Shown: positions 1 through 8,282, counted from the first letter of the stretch. The stretch: 64,000 bases of DNA from Flavobacterium sp. MDT1-60 (GCF_014844035.1 NZ_CP062159.1:1860001-1924000); one strand, 5' to 3'. Numbers and translations are program-made. The notes: generated by a model not told the origin, from the letters alone.

Positions 1-49
1 AATTTCTGCAGTTTTGAAAAAAGCGCAGTCAGAAGGATTTATCAAATAA
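1..49 (+). CDS. rpmB: Large ribosomal subunit protein bL28, C-terminal end only
   Basis: The window opens inside this gene. Reading from base 2, the last 15 codons give ISAVLKKAQSEGFIK and a TAA stop, which matches the usual C-terminus of Bacteroidetes bL28. It lies 27 bp upstream of rpmG, the standard rpmB-rpmG order. Only the tail is visible, so the call rests on this short match and on the neighbour. Confidence 0.75.
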   Translation, partial: ISAVLKKAQSEGFIK

Positions 50-76
50 TCTTTTCCTAAATAAATATATAGCAAG

Positions 77-259
77 ATGGCAAAGAAAGGTAATAGAATC
101 CAGGTAATTTTAGAATGTACTGAGCACAAGACTTCTGGTGTTCCAGGAACTTCTAGATACATTACAACTAAGAACAAAAAAAATACTCCGGACAGATTAG
201 AGATTAAAAAATTTAATCCAATCTTGAAACGTGTAACTGTTCACAAAGAAATTAAGTAA
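77..259 (+). CDS. rpmG: Large ribosomal subunit protein bL33
   Basis: A 60-aa basic protein of normal bL33 length, beginning [17 protein letters not shown] and carrying the family's [17 protein letters not shown] core. bL33 sits near the E site of the 50S subunit. This copy has a single Cys (residue 14) and not the four zinc-binding cysteines, so it is of the zinc-independent (C-minus) type. It lies between rpmB and the DUF4295 gene, presumably in one operon. No Shine-Dalgarno sequence precedes the ATG, as expected in Bacteroidetes. Confidence 0.95.
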
Positions 260-333
260 TAATTAGAGATTTTTGTAAATCTCAATGGTTTTGCCATTCG
301 AGTTTTATAAAAGCTTCAAATAACATTTGAATC

Positions 334-486
334 ATGGCAAAGAAAACCGTAGCATCGTTACAAACATCTTCTAAGAGATTATCAAAAGCCATCAAAATGG
401 TGAAATCTCCTAAAACTGGTGCATATACATTCGTAGAATCTATTATGGCTCCTGAAGAAGTTGATACTTTCTTGAAAAAGAAATAA
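334..486 (+). CDS. DUF4295 family small basic protein, probable ribosome-associated protein
   Basis: A 50-aa lysine-rich protein beginning MAKKTVASLQTSSKRLSKAI and ending in KKK. It follows rpmG by 74 bp and is followed by a strong terminator, so rpmB-rpmG-DUF4295 looks like one transcription unit. DUF4295 proteins occur in Bacteroidetes beside rpmG. Size, charge and position suggest a ribosomal component. A lineage-specific large-subunit protein (bL38) was reported in the F. johnsoniae ribosome structure, and this could be that protein, but I cannot confirm the identity from sequence alone. Confidence 0.8.
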   Translation: MAKKTVASLQTSSKRLSKAIKMVKSPKTGAYTFVESIMAPEEVDTFLKKK

Positions 487-506
487 TAACAATCACATTA
501 TATAGA

Positions 507-537
507 AAAGCTACTTTCATTCGGAAGTAGCTTTTTT
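507..537 (+). terminator. Intrinsic terminator of the rpmB-rpmG-DUF4295 unit
   Basis: A 7-bp stem GCTACTT/AAGTAGC with an 8-nt loop, flanked by A4 and followed by a T6 run. It lies 20 bp after the DUF4295 stop codon and separates the ribosomal unit from ftsY. Confidence 0.75.
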
Positions 538-543
538 ATTTTT

Positions 544-551
544 TATATTTG
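544..551 (+). promoter_or_regulatory. Candidate -7 box (TATATTTG) for ftsY
   Basis: Exact match to the Bacteroidetes -7 consensus TAnnTTTG just after the upstream terminator and about 100 bp before the ftsY ATG. No convincing TTG -33 box is present because the upstream bases are the terminator T-run. Confidence 0.35.
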
Positions 552-654
552 TGTAAAATTTAAAGAAGCAGGATTAATTTTAGGTTTCTTTAAATATTAA
601 GGATTATTTAGATTGCAAAATCATATAATCTAAAAAACTAACAACCTATAAAAA

Positions 655-1608
655 ATGAGTTTTTTTAAAAAATTATTCTCCACTGATAAAAAAGAGACTT
701 TAGACAAAAGTCTTGAAAAATCAAAAACTACTTTTTTCTCAAAGTTAAGTAAAGCCGTTGCCGGAAAATCTAAAGTCGATGACGACGTTTTAGATAATCT
801 GGAAGAAATTCTGGTAGCTTCAGATGTTGGTGTGAATACAACTTTGAAAATTATTTCAAGAATTGAAAAACGCGTTACTGAAGATAAATATTTAGGAACG
901 GATGAATTAAACCAAATTCTTCGTGATGAAATAGGTGCTTTATTGTCTGAAACCAATAGAGGCGAAGCAACCGAATTCGAAATTCCGAAAGACAAAAAGC
1001 CATATGTTTTAATGGTAGTTGGTGTTAATGGAGTTGGTAAAACTACGACAATCGGTAAATTGGCTTATCAATTTAAAAAAGCTGGTTATAAAGTGGTTTT
1101 AGGTGCTGCAGATACATTTCGTGCCGCTGCAATTGATCAATTACAAGTTTGGGCAGATCGTGTTGATGTGCCAATCGTAAGACAAAATATGGGAAGTGAT
1201 CCGGCTTCTGTAGCTTTTGATACTTTGCAGTCTGCGGTTGCTCAAAATGCTGATGTAGTTATTATTGATACAGCAGGGCGTCTTCATAACAAAATCAACC
1301 TGATGAACGAGCTTACAAAAGTAAAGCGTGTAATGCAGAAGGTTGTTGCGGATGCTCCTCATGATGTACTTTTGGTTTTAGATGGTTCTACAGGTCAGAA
1401 CGCTTTTGAACAAGCTAAGCAATTTACAGCTGCAACTGAAGTAACTTCACTTGCTGTGACTAAATTAGACGGAACGGCAAAAGGCGGGGTTGTTATTGGT
1501 ATTTCAGATCAGTTTCAGATTCCTGTAAAATACATAGGTGTTGGTGAAGGAATTGAAGATTTACAAGTCTTTAATAAATATGAATTTGTAGACAGTTTTT
1601 TCAAATAA
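655..1608 (+). CDS. ftsY: Signal recognition particle receptor FtsY
   Basis: A 317-aa SRP GTPase that docks SRP-ribosome complexes at the Sec translocon on the inner membrane. An N-terminal four-helix N domain (about 20-105) precedes the G domain. The P-loop GVNGVGKT is at about 123-130, DTFRAAA is the SRP insertion-box start, DTAGR is the G3 motif and TKLDGTAKGG is the G4/G5 region. It lacks the long acidic A domain of E. coli FtsY, as is normal in Bacteroidetes. The ATG at 655 follows an A-rich leader. A small membrane-protein gene follows 13 bp after the stop. Confidence 0.95.
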   Translation: MSFFKKLFSTDKKETLDKSLEKSKTTFFSKLSKAVAGKSKVDDDVLDNLEEILVASDVGVNTTLKIISRIEKRVTEDKYLGTDELNQILRDEIGALLSETNRGEATEFEIPKDKKPYVLMVVGVNGVGKTTTIGKLAYQFKKAGYKVVLGAADTFRAAAIDQLQVWADRVDVPIVRQNMGSDPASVAFDTLQSAVAQNADVVIIDTAGRLHNKINLMNELTKVKRVMQKVVADAPHDVLLVLDGSTGQNAFEQAKQFTAATEVTSLAVTKLDGTAKGGVVIGISDQFQIPVKYIGVGEGIEDLQVFNKYEFVDSFFK

Positions 1609-1621
1609 ATTTCATAATTCA

Positions 1622-1801
1622 ATGAGTTTTTCTTCTTTAAAAAATATAACGCCTGTTACTTTTTATTTTGCAAGTGTTGTATGTTTTGTTTTTGCCAATG
1701 TCCTAAAGGACAAAAGTCTTTCTTTTTATTATGTTTTATTGGTTTTGGGGCTGGGATTGTTTTTTGCAGGTATGCTAAAAAGAATCCGTACTAAGAAATA
1801 A
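1622..1801 (+). CDS. Small two-helix membrane protein of unknown function
   Basis: A 59-aa ORF starting MSFSSLKNITPVTFYF, with hydrophobic segments at about 11-27 and 34-51 and a basic tail MLKRIRTKK. It fills the gap between ftsY and the lipoprotein gene, 13 bp after one and 8 bp before the other on the same strand, which argues for a real co-transcribed gene. The predicted topology is a hairpin with the basic C-terminus in the cytoplasm. I do not recognise a family. Confidence 0.6.
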   Translation: MSFSSLKNITPVTFYFASVVCFVFANVLKDKSLSFYYVLLVLGLGLFFAGMLKRIRTKK

Positions 1802-1809
1802 GTATTACT

Positions 1810-2415
1810 ATGAAATACTATTTTCTTATTCTGCTTTTTAGCTTAATTTCTTGTACAAAAAGGGATAATGAAAATAGTGTAGAAAAAATAGAGGTTCAAA
1901 AGGTTATTGTGATTCAGCCTTTAGGTAATTTTGAATTGAAGAAGTCCAATAAAGTTCTTTCTGAAATCAAGACTATTAACCCAAATGTAGTTTTGAGACA
2001 AAATATTCCTTTTCCTGAAAATGCATATTACAAACCCAGAAACAGATATCGTGCTGATAGTATTATAAAATCACTTCGTAATACTATTGGAAAAGATTCC
2101 GTAATTGTTGGATTATCACATTCTGATATCAGTACTACTAAAAACGGAATTAAAGATTGGGGCATTATGGGATTGGGTTATCGACCTGGAAAATCTTGCG
2201 TTGTTTCTGATTTTAGATTATCCTCCAAAAATAAAAATCAGCAGTTTTATAAATTAGTTTTGCATGAACTTGGTCATACAGCAGGTTTACCTCATTGTAA
2301 AGTCAAAACGTGTTTAATGCGAGATGCTGAAGGAGGAAACCCACTGGATGAAGAAAAAGATTTTTGTAAAAAATGCACTAATTTTTTAAAAAGAAAAGGT
2401 TGGCAATTAATCTAA
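1810..2415 (+). CDS. Archaemetzincin-like zinc metalloprotease, lipoprotein
   Basis: A 201-aa protein with a lipoprotein signal (lipobox LISC, Cys15) and the archaemetzincin zinc signature. HELGHTAGLPHC is at 152-163 (three zinc-binding His; Glu153 the general base), with a conserved CLM at 168-170 and CKKC at 186-189 forming the second, structural zinc site. Archaemetzincins are usually soluble. Here the signal anchors the enzyme in the envelope, so it should act outside the cytoplasm. The substrate is unknown. It is the last gene of the apparent ftsY unit and converges on the serine hydrolase gene 20 bp away. Confidence 0.8.
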   Translation: MKYYFLILLFSLISCTKRDNENSVEKIEVQKVIVIQPLGNFELKKSNKVLSEIKTINPNVVLRQNIPFPENAYYKPRNRYRADSIIKSLRNTIGKDSVIVGLSHSDISTTKNGIKDWGIMGLGYRPGKSCVVSDFRLSSKNKNQQFYKLVLHELGHTAGLPHCKVKTCLMRDAEGGNPLDEEKDFCKKCTNFLKRKGWQLI

Positions 2416-2435
2416 TGCTGCTCTTTTAACCTATT

Positions 2436-3500
2436 TTATTTATACAAAGCGCTAATTTTTTCCCACAAAGTTTTATCAAAAACGGATAAGGCTAGGTTAT
2501 CATCGTCAGCAGCGTCGCCCATTCTGATAACGACCATGTTTTTACTAGGTACAACATATATTTTTTGATCATTTTTACCTAAAGCCATAAACATATCGTT
2601 TGGTCCTGTCGGAATCACGCTTCCTGGAAAAGTGAGTTGTGATTGTGGTAAGTGATAAGAAGCTTTTCCGTTAAGCCACCATAAATAACCGTAACCTAAA
2701 TTGATGTTTTGTGAGGAATTTGTTGCTTCATTAAAATAGGCTTCGTTTAAAATTTGGTTACTTTCCCATTTCCCTTTATTAAGCATTAAAAGTCCAAAAC
2801 GCGCCATACTTCTTGAGTTACTGGTATAGACGCTATTTACGCCAAGTTGTACCCAATTACCATTCATTCCGATTTTATCTCTTAATTTAGTGTTGAAATA
2901 GTTCTCCCAGGTTTGTCCGCTTGCTTTTGCAACAACATCCTGCAATTTTACATATACATTATGATAGGCCCAACGTGTGCCTGCATCGGCTTTGTAAATG
3001 AGACTTTCCGGTTTTACATCGTCTGTGCTGTCGTCCAATCCAGAGGTCATGGTAAGTAAGTGTTTGCAGGTAATGAGGTTTTCTTTTGCAAGTGTTTCGC
3101 TTGTCCAGCCTGTTCCAATATATTGTGAAACTTTATTGTTGATATTCAAAAAGCCTTCTTGTTGTGCAATTCCGGTCATGGTTGAGGTTAAGGTTTTTCC
3201 GGCACTTGCCCAATACCAGTTTTTTGTTGCGTCATGTTCGTTGAAGTAATTTTCTAAAACGATTCGACCATTGACTAAAATGATAAAAGATTTAGAATGT
3301 TTAAGTTCTAAGTAGTCTAAAAGTGGCTGGACTTCATTTTGATTCCATTTTAAATCTGAAATTGATGTTGTTTCCCAAGTATTTCCTGTTAAAGGTGGAA
3401 AATACATGTTTTGGGGCTGAGGAGGTGTGGAATCATTATCTTCTTTGCTACAACTTACACATAATGTGAGAATCAGTATCTTACAAATATTTTTGATCAT
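2436..3500 (-). CDS. Serine hydrolase of the class C beta-lactamase / penicillin-binding protein family, lipoprotein
   Basis: A 354-aa protein with lipobox CVSC near residue 17. The SxxK nucleophile motif is SAGK at 99-102 and the YxN motif is YHN at 179-181, the arrangement of the beta-lactamase-related serine hydrolases (esterases, D-aminopeptidases, DD-peptidases). Sequence alone does not tell which. It is predicted to be membrane-anchored in the envelope. Its promoter region is shared with the divergent lipoprotein at 3729, with a large hairpin repeat between them. Confidence 0.8.
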   Translation of the reverse strand: MIKNICKILILTLCVSCSKEDNDSTPPQPQNMYFPPLTGNTWETTSISDLKWNQNEVQPLLDYLELKHSKSFIILVNGRIVLENYFNEHDATKNWYWASAGKTLTSTMTGIAQQEGFLNINNKVSQYIGTGWTSETLAKENLITCKHLLTMTSGLDDSTDDVKPESLIYKADAGTRWAYHNVYVKLQDVVAKASGQTWENYFNTKLRDKIGMNGNWVQLGVNSVYTSNSRSMARFGLLMLNKGKWESNQILNEAYFNEATNSSQNINLGYGYLWWLNGKASYHLPQSQLTFPGSVIPTGPNDMFMALGKNDQKIYVVPSKNMVVIRMGDAADDDNLALSVFDKTLWEKISALYK

Positions 3501-3626
3501 GGTTTTTTGGTGTTGGTTTAGGGTTTGATCAAAAATATGTAAAATAGTTTAATGGGTTTGTGTTTTTTTATTTCTTTTGAATGATATAAAGTTAACTTTG
3601 TAGTTCACGAAATTTCTTTTGAAAAC

Positions 3627-3713
3627 GGGAGCCCTAGCCCTGATGGGAGCGGTATCCTTTTTCTGGCTTCTTTAGACAGGAAAAGATATAGCGGACAGCG
3701 GGAATCAGCTCCT
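3627..3713. repeat. 87-bp hairpin-forming interspersed repeat
   Basis: GC-richer than its surroundings. Outer arms GGAGC (3628-3632) and GCTCC (3708-3712) enclose an inner imperfect stem: 3649-3662 pairs with 3679-3692 (GCGGTATCC against GGAAAAGATATAGC, with G:U pairs). It sits between two divergent lipoprotein genes. From memory this type of element (AGCCCTGATGGGAGCGG...) recurs in Flavobacterium intergenic DNA, but no second full copy lies in this window. Confidence 0.55.
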
Positions 3714-3728
3714 TGTAAACATTATTAT

Positions 3729-4169
3729 ATGAAAAACACTTTTATTATTTTGGTTTTGTCGCTTTTGTTTGTAAGCTGCAAACAGGAAATTAAACCTGCA
3801 GATATTGCGAAATTGAATGGTTATTGGGAAATTGAAAAAGTAGTTTTTGATAAAGGTGAAGAGAAAGCGTACGGAATGAATGAGAACTTTGATTTTTTTC
3901 AAATTAAAGGAACAAAAGGAACGCGAACGAAAGTCATGGCACAGCTTGATGGTACTTTTTTGACAACAAATACGTTCGAAAGTGTTTCGGTTCGATTTAC
4001 GGATAAGGGAACTTTTCTGGATTATAAAACGGATTATGCGAAATGGAGCGAGGAATTAATTTCGATTTCGGACAAAGAATTTGTTGTAAAAAATGAGCAG
4101 CAAAAAGAATATCATTATAAAAAAACAGGACCACTAAATATTTTAAACGATGGCAAAAAGACTAAATAA
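3729..4169 (+). CDS. Lipocalin-like lipoprotein of unknown function
   Basis: A 146-aa protein with a clear lipoprotein signal (MKNTFIILVLSLLFVSC, Cys17). The remainder is predominantly beta, with the pattern LNGYWEIEKVVF near the N-terminus typical of small lipocalin-like lipoproteins of Bacteroidetes. Its 3' end overlaps the DUF721 gene by 20 bp in another frame, so the two are probably translationally coupled. Ligand and role are unknown. Confidence 0.7.
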   Translation: MKNTFIILVLSLLFVSCKQEIKPADIAKLNGYWEIEKVVFDKGEEKAYGMNENFDFFQIKGTKGTRTKVMAQLDGTFLTTNTFESVSVRFTDKGTFLDYKTDYAKWSEELISISDKEFVVKNEQQKEYHYKKTGPLNILNDGKKTK

Positions 4170-4446
4170 TCAAAGTACGATTGGCGATGTTTTGCACCAG
4201 ATTATTCAGGTAAATAAGTTACAGCCCGGAATGGATCAGATTGATGTGAAAGAAGCTTGGGGTAACTTAATGGGAAATGGTGTAAAGACGTATACTAAAA
4301 ACGTCGTTTTGAAAGGAAGTACGCTATATGTTGAACTTGGATCTGCTGTTTTAAGAGAAGAATTAAGCCACGGAAAATCTAAAATCGTTAAGATGATTAA
4401 TGAAGAATTAGGTCGTGAAGTGGTTAAGGATGTAGTTTTACGATAG
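4150..4446 (+). CDS. DUF721 / DciA-like protein
   Basis: A 98-aa protein with the DUF721 core: ...GDVLHQIIQ near the N-terminus, then VKEAWGNLMG and KGSTLYVELGSAVLREELSH. DUF721 proteins include DciA, the replicative-helicase loader used by bacteria without DnaC, and Bacteroidetes generally rely on it. A role loading DnaB at replication start is therefore likely but inferred from the family. The ATG at 4150 lies inside the preceding lipoprotein gene. Confidence 0.75.
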   Translation: MAKRLNNQSTIGDVLHQIIQVNKLQPGMDQIDVKEAWGNLMGNGVKTYTKNVVLKGSTLYVELGSAVLREELSHGKSKIVKMINEELGREVVKDVVLR

Positions 4447-4569
4447 TTTTCAGTCTCAGTTTTCAGACTTAGATTGAACTAAAATTTAAACATAAAAAAA
4501 TCCCGTTTCAATATTTGAAACGGGATTTTTTTATAGCTTTATTGTCAGTGAAAACTGCGACTGAAAACT
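4445..4569. repeat. Inverted 21-bp repeat flanking a bidirectional terminator
   Basis: The left arm 4445-4465 (AGTTTTCAGTCTCAGTTTTCA) and the right arm 4549-4569 are reverse complements with one mismatch. They flank the terminator at 4494-4532, and the left arm overlaps the DUF721 stop codon. The whole convergent gap between DUF721 and ndk is therefore one nested palindrome. Short TTTTCAG-type repeats of this kind are common between genes in Flavobacterium. Confidence 0.55.
4494..4532. terminator. Bidirectional intrinsic terminator between DUF721 and ndk
   Basis: A perfect 10-bp stem TCCCGTTTCA/TGAAACGGGA with a 5-nt loop, flanked by A7 on the left and T7 on the right. It can stop transcription from both converging genes. 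Confidence 0.85.
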
Positions 4570-4574
4570 GAATA

Positions 4575-4994
4575 CTAGAATTGCTCTCTTCCAGCAAAGT
4601 GGAATGCACTTTCGATAGCTGCGTTTTCGTCGCTATCAGAACCGTGAACTGCATTTTCTCCAATAGAAGTTGCGTATGCTTTACGAATAGTTCCTTCAGC
4701 AGCTTCAGCTGGATTTGTAGCTCCAATTAAAGTTCTGAAATCTTCTACCGCGTTATCTTTTTCTAAAATAGCAGCAACAATTGGTCCGCGTGACATAAAT
4801 TCAACTAATTCTCCGTAGAAAGGTCTTGCAGCGTGTACCGCGTAAAAAGCCTGAGCATCAGCTACAGTTAATTGAGTTAATTTTAATGAAACGATTTTGA
4901 AACCTCCATTAGTAATCATTGCTAAGATATTTCCGATGTGTCCGTTTTGAACTGCATCTGGCTTAATCATTGTAAAAGTTCTATTTGTTGCCAT
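4575..4994 (-). CDS. ndk: Nucleoside diphosphate kinase
   Basis: A 139-aa enzyme of normal Ndk length. It transfers the gamma phosphate from ATP to NDPs through a phosphohistidine. The signature NAVHGSDS contains the catalytic His117, and the N-terminal [10 protein letters not shown] supplies the nucleotide-binding Lys. Monocistronic: a TAnnTTTG box lies 26 bp upstream and a terminator follows. Confidence 0.97.
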   Translation of the reverse strand: MATNRTFTMIKPDAVQNGHIGNILAMITNGGFKIVSLKLTQLTVADAQAFYAVHAARPFYGELVEFMSRGPIVAAILEKDNAVEDFRTLIGATNPAEAAEGTIRKAYATSIGENAVHGSDSDENAAIESAFHFAGREQF

Positions 4995-5019
4995 TTTATT
5001 GCTTATTTTTAATTTTGTG

Positions 5020-5027
5020 CAAAAGTA
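5020..5027 (-). promoter_or_regulatory. Candidate -7 box (TACTTTTG) for ndk
   Basis: On the minus strand the bases read TACTTTTGC, an exact TAnnTTTG match 26 bp upstream of the ndk ATG. No TTG is seen at the expected -33 position. Confidence 0.4.
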
Positions 5028-5202
5028 TACTTTTTTTATGAATTGATTTTAATAAATTCATAATTAAAACATCGTGAAATGATGTTATGGCAAATATAAT
5101 TGTGAAAAGTGAGTTGTAAATTGTAAAATGTTGATACTAAAGCATACATTAAATAAGAAATACGCACTGCTGTGTGCGTCTCTACCGATATGGTGGGATA
5201 AT

Positions 5203-6474
5203 TTAAACTTTGAAAATCAGTTTGTTTTTGTAAAAGATCCATAAAATAAATGTCCAGATTCCGACATACACCAATGCTCCTGCTAAAGAAGCTGCCATTG
5301 GATTGCTAAAGAATGGCGCAATTCCGAAACTATACAAATAATTTAGAAGATTAATTTTTTCTGCCCGATTATGTGGGTTTTGGAATTCAATCATCACTAA
5401 AGCCTGTGGAATAATTTGAGAGGTAAAAAACACAATCATTGGGTTTACACCCCATATTAAGAATAGTTTGAATCCTTTTTTATATTCTGCTATATCAATT
5501 ACATAATATAATATTGCTAAAAATGTAGTGGCTAGTCCGGTAGTATATAAAACGTAACTACTTGTCCAAAGTGATTTGTTGATTGGAAAAACAATGTTCC
5601 ATAATAGACCTCCAATAATTAGTGCTACACCGATTATAGCCATTTTTTGAGCTTTTTCGGTTTTACCTATTTCTCGTAATAGGATTTGACCAATTAAAAG
5701 ACCAATAATTCCGTTTACGATTGATGGAATTGTGCTTAAAATTCCTTCCGGATCCCAGGTAATTGTTTCGCGATACATGTGACCTTCAAGCAAAATGCTG
5801 TCTATCCATGAAGCTAAATTGGTTCCTTTTTCGAGATTTGCCGCTCCTATTCCAGGAACCGGAATTAAAGCCATAATAGCCCAATAGCCTAATAATAAAA
5901 CAACTCCAGTTATAATTTGTGTTTTCTGAGTAGTTTTTAAATATAGAAGTGAAACCACAAAATATACAATAGCAATTCGTTGTAAAACCCCAGGCAGGCG
6001 CACATCATGATAGGCTTCGATACCGCTGTAAGCTAAAAATAGATAAATAAACAGAATAGAGAATGCTAAAATGTTTTTAACTTTTGAACTAAAATTCCCC
6101 ATTAAAGCATAACCAACAGCAATAGTAATGGTTAAACGGCCAACTAAAAGCAGAATTCCGTCAAGACCGAATAGCTGTATTTTAGCAAAGAAATTAAAGA
6201 ATATTCCCAAACAGAACATGCGTAAAGAACGAACCAATATTTTATTAAAAGTGGTTTCATCCCAAGTTTTGGTTGGCATTGCAAGTGGAACTGCAACTCC
6301 CATAATAAAAATAAAAAACGGAAAAACTAAATCGGTTAGCGTGCAGCCGTGCCATTCTGAATGTAAAAGTGGTGCGTAAACATGGCCCCAATCGCCCGGG
6401 TTGTTTACAATGGTCATTAATAAAATCGTTAATCCTCTGAAGACATCTAGTGAAATCAAGCGCTCTCTGGTCAT
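5203..6474 (-). CDS. HGSNAT/NagX-like acyltransferase family membrane protein (DUF5009 type)
   Basis: A 423-aa polytopic membrane protein with about 10-11 hydrophobic segments. It begins MTRERLISLDVFRGLTILLM, the hallmark of the heparan-alpha-glucosaminide N-acetyltransferase-like family. The family motif around the proposed active-site His is HSEWHGCTLTDLVFPFFIF (His38). Members move acetyl groups from cytoplasmic acetyl-CoA to periplasmic amino sugars, and bacterial homologues are often found with chitin or GlcNAc genes, which are absent here. Function is inferred from the family only. Confidence 0.75.
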   Translation of the reverse strand: MTRERLISLDVFRGLTILLMTIVNNPGDWGHVYAPLLHSEWHGCTLTDLVFPFFIFIMGVAVPLAMPTKTWDETTFNKILVRSLRMFCLGIFFNFFAKIQLFGLDGILLLVGRLTITIAVGYALMGNFSSKVKNILAFSILFIYLFLAYSGIEAYHDVRLPGVLQRIAIVYFVVSLLYLKTTQKTQIITGVVLLLGYWAIMALIPVPGIGAANLEKGTNLASWIDSILLEGHMYRETITWDPEGILSTIPSIVNGIIGLLIGQILLREIGKTEKAQKMAIIGVALIIGGLLWNIVFPINKSLWTSSYVLYTTGLATTFLAILYYVIDIAEYKKGFKLFLIWGVNPMIVFFTSQIIPQALVMIEFQNPHNRAEKINLLNYLYSFGIAPFFSNPMAASLAGALVYVGIWTFILWIFYKNKLIFKV

Positions 6475-6584
6475 AGTTTTTGGTAATAGGTTAATTTTTG
6501 TTTTTAAAGGTTACTATTTGGTTTAGAGAGGCAATAATTTCAGAAGAGGCGGTTATTTATTCTGATGATTATTACTTTATTGCT

Positions 6585-6606
6585 GCCCGTTTTGCGGGCT
6601 TTTTTT
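6585..6606 (+). terminator. Terminator-like hairpin between two minus-strand genes
   Basis: GCCCG/CGGGC stem with a 5-nt loop and a T7 run, an intrinsic terminator for rightward transcription. Both flanking genes run leftward, so its orientation is unexpected. It may block antisense transcription or be part of a repeat. The following bases (ACCACGAATTTTACGAATTTACACAAATT region) are a common Flavobacterium intergenic pattern. Confidence 0.4.
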
Positions 6607-6692
6607 ACCACGAATTTTACGAATTTACACAAATTATTATCAGTTTTGCGATTAAATAATTGTGTAAATCGTGTATTTAGCGACAAACTTTT

Positions 6693-8282
6693 TTAAATCG
6701 TTATTATGTTAAAATTGTTTTCTAATGGTTTTAATTTTTGAATTAGAAGCGGAATCAATTGTTCTCCTTTTTCCAAATAGAATTCAGAAAAATTAGTTTG
6801 ACGTTCCTGTAAACTTTGATTTGGGAAAAGTTCACATTGTAAATCAATTACACGCTGTAATTCGTTGTTTAATTTTCGTTTTTGCGCTTTTAATAATCTT
6901 TTTTCAAGGTTTTCTAGTCCTTTTTTCTGTTTTACTTCCTGTGCTTTTACTGCTCCGGTAAATGATTTATCGGTTTGCTGTGCCAGTTCATAAAGATATT
7001 CAAATTGTTTTTCTAATGTTTCTTTTTGAGAAGTTAAATCAATTGGAAAAGCAGATAATTTGTGTGTAATCGCATTGACTAGATTAGCAGGTTTTGTAAA
7101 TAAATCAGCCCAGCTTAATTGTAATTTATCAGCTTTTTTAGCTTGTTTTTCAGTATTTAAAAGCACCGAATTACGTACTAAAAGCATTGGAAAAGTAATG
7201 TTTACAGCATCAAAGAATGATTTTAATTCTAACCAATACGCAATTTCTCCGCCTCCGCCAATGTAGCATAAATTAGGCAAAATAATTTCCTGATACAGCG
7301 GACGCATAATTACATTCGGACTAAATTTTTCCGGATTGTTTTCGAGCAAATTCAAAATTTCTTCCTTTGAATAGGAGATCTTCGTATTGTTTACATAGTA
7401 TTTATCATTTTCAAAAATGATTCTTTCTCTTACATCATCTTCAATATAGAATAAATTGATTTCGCGTGGATTTACCTGAACGGTATAATCTCCAAATTTT
7501 GAAATAGTTTCCTGAACGGCTTTAAATGAAGTCTGTTGTTGTAGCTCCTCTTTTACAAAAGGAATAAAGGCACGTTTTAAATTGGCGTCATCGGCATCTA
7601 AAACCACTAAACCATAATTAGCAAATAAACTATTGGCTAAAAAACGGGTTGCATCGGCTAGATTTTCATGTTTTAAATACGCTTCTTCAAAAAGTTTTTT
7701 AATAACATTGGCATTTGTGCTCGATCCTAATTCTAATGAATAAATTTCGAAGAACTCACTTAACCCTTCTGTTGAAAGTCTCCCAACCGGACCTGTACTT
7801 TCTTTGTTCCAACGGAATTTTTTCCCTTTAAAATTGAAATAATTAATTTCTTCAAAATCGTGATCCTCAGTTGCCATCCAGTAGATTGGAACAAAATTAT
7901 ACGTTGGATATTTTGACTTTAATTCTTTGGTCAGGTTAATTGTCGAAATGATTTTGTATAAAAAATACAAAGGACCACTAAATAAATTTAATTGATGCCC
8001 GGTTGTAATCGTAAAAGTATTTGGATGTGCTAAAAGCTCGATATTTTGATTAGTTATATCTGAAATTTCAATATTTTGATATTGCTTTTTCAGCGTTTCA
8101 ACCAAAGGAATTCGGTTTGCGTTATCAAAATTTGCCTGCTTTTGAGTTATCTGTTTTTCAAAGTTTTCCAGTGTCGGAAAGTGATTGTATAGAAAGTCTA
8201 ATTCGGTTTTTTGATCTAAATAATCTTGTATCAATTTAGAGAAATATCCTGAGGTTTGGTAGCTGATACAGTCGGTGGGCAT
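6693..8282 (-). CDS. bshC: BshC, putative cysteine-adding enzyme of bacillithiol synthesis
   Basis: A 529-aa protein of normal BshC length. Recognisable features are the N-terminal YQTSGYFSKLIQDYL, the nucleotide-binding-like TITTGHQLNLFSGPLYFLYK (about 92-111), the motif PIYWMATEDHDFEEI and the C-terminal coiled coil (about 430-490). BshC is thought to join cysteine to GlcN-malate as the last step of bacillithiol synthesis in the cytoplasm. No bshA or bshB lies in this window. The ATG at 8282 is followed directly by the conserved N-terminus. Confidence 0.9.
   Translation of the reverse strand: MPTDCISYQTSGYFSKLIQDYLDQKTELDFLYNHFPTLENFEKQITQKQANFDNANRIPLVETLKKQYQNIEISDITNQNIELLAHPNTFTITTGHQLNLFSGPLYFLYKIISTINLTKELKSKYPTYNFVPIYWMATEDHDFEEINYFNFKGKKFRWNKESTGPVGRLSTEGLSEFFEIYSLELGSSTNANVIKKLFEEAYLKHENLADATRFLANSLFANYGLVVLDADDANLKRAFIPFVKEELQQQTSFKAVQETISKFGDYTVQVNPREINLFYIEDDVRERIIFENDKYYVNNTKISYSKEEILNLLENNPEKFSPNVIMRPLYQEIILPNLCYIGGGGEIAYWLELKSFFDAVNITFPMLLVRNSVLLNTEKQAKKADKLQLSWADLFTKPANLVNAITHKLSAFPIDLTSQKETLEKQFEYLYELAQQTDKSFTGAVKAQEVKQKKGLENLEKRLLKAQKRKLNNELQRVIDLQCELFPNQSLQERQTNFSEFYLEKGEQLIPLLIQKLKPLENNFNIITI

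Noticed and set aside
5162..5179. ACGCAC/GTGCGT small palindrome before the HGSNAT-like gene end
   Set aside because: Six-base arms only, no T-tract; probably a fragment of a common intergenic repeat, too short to call.
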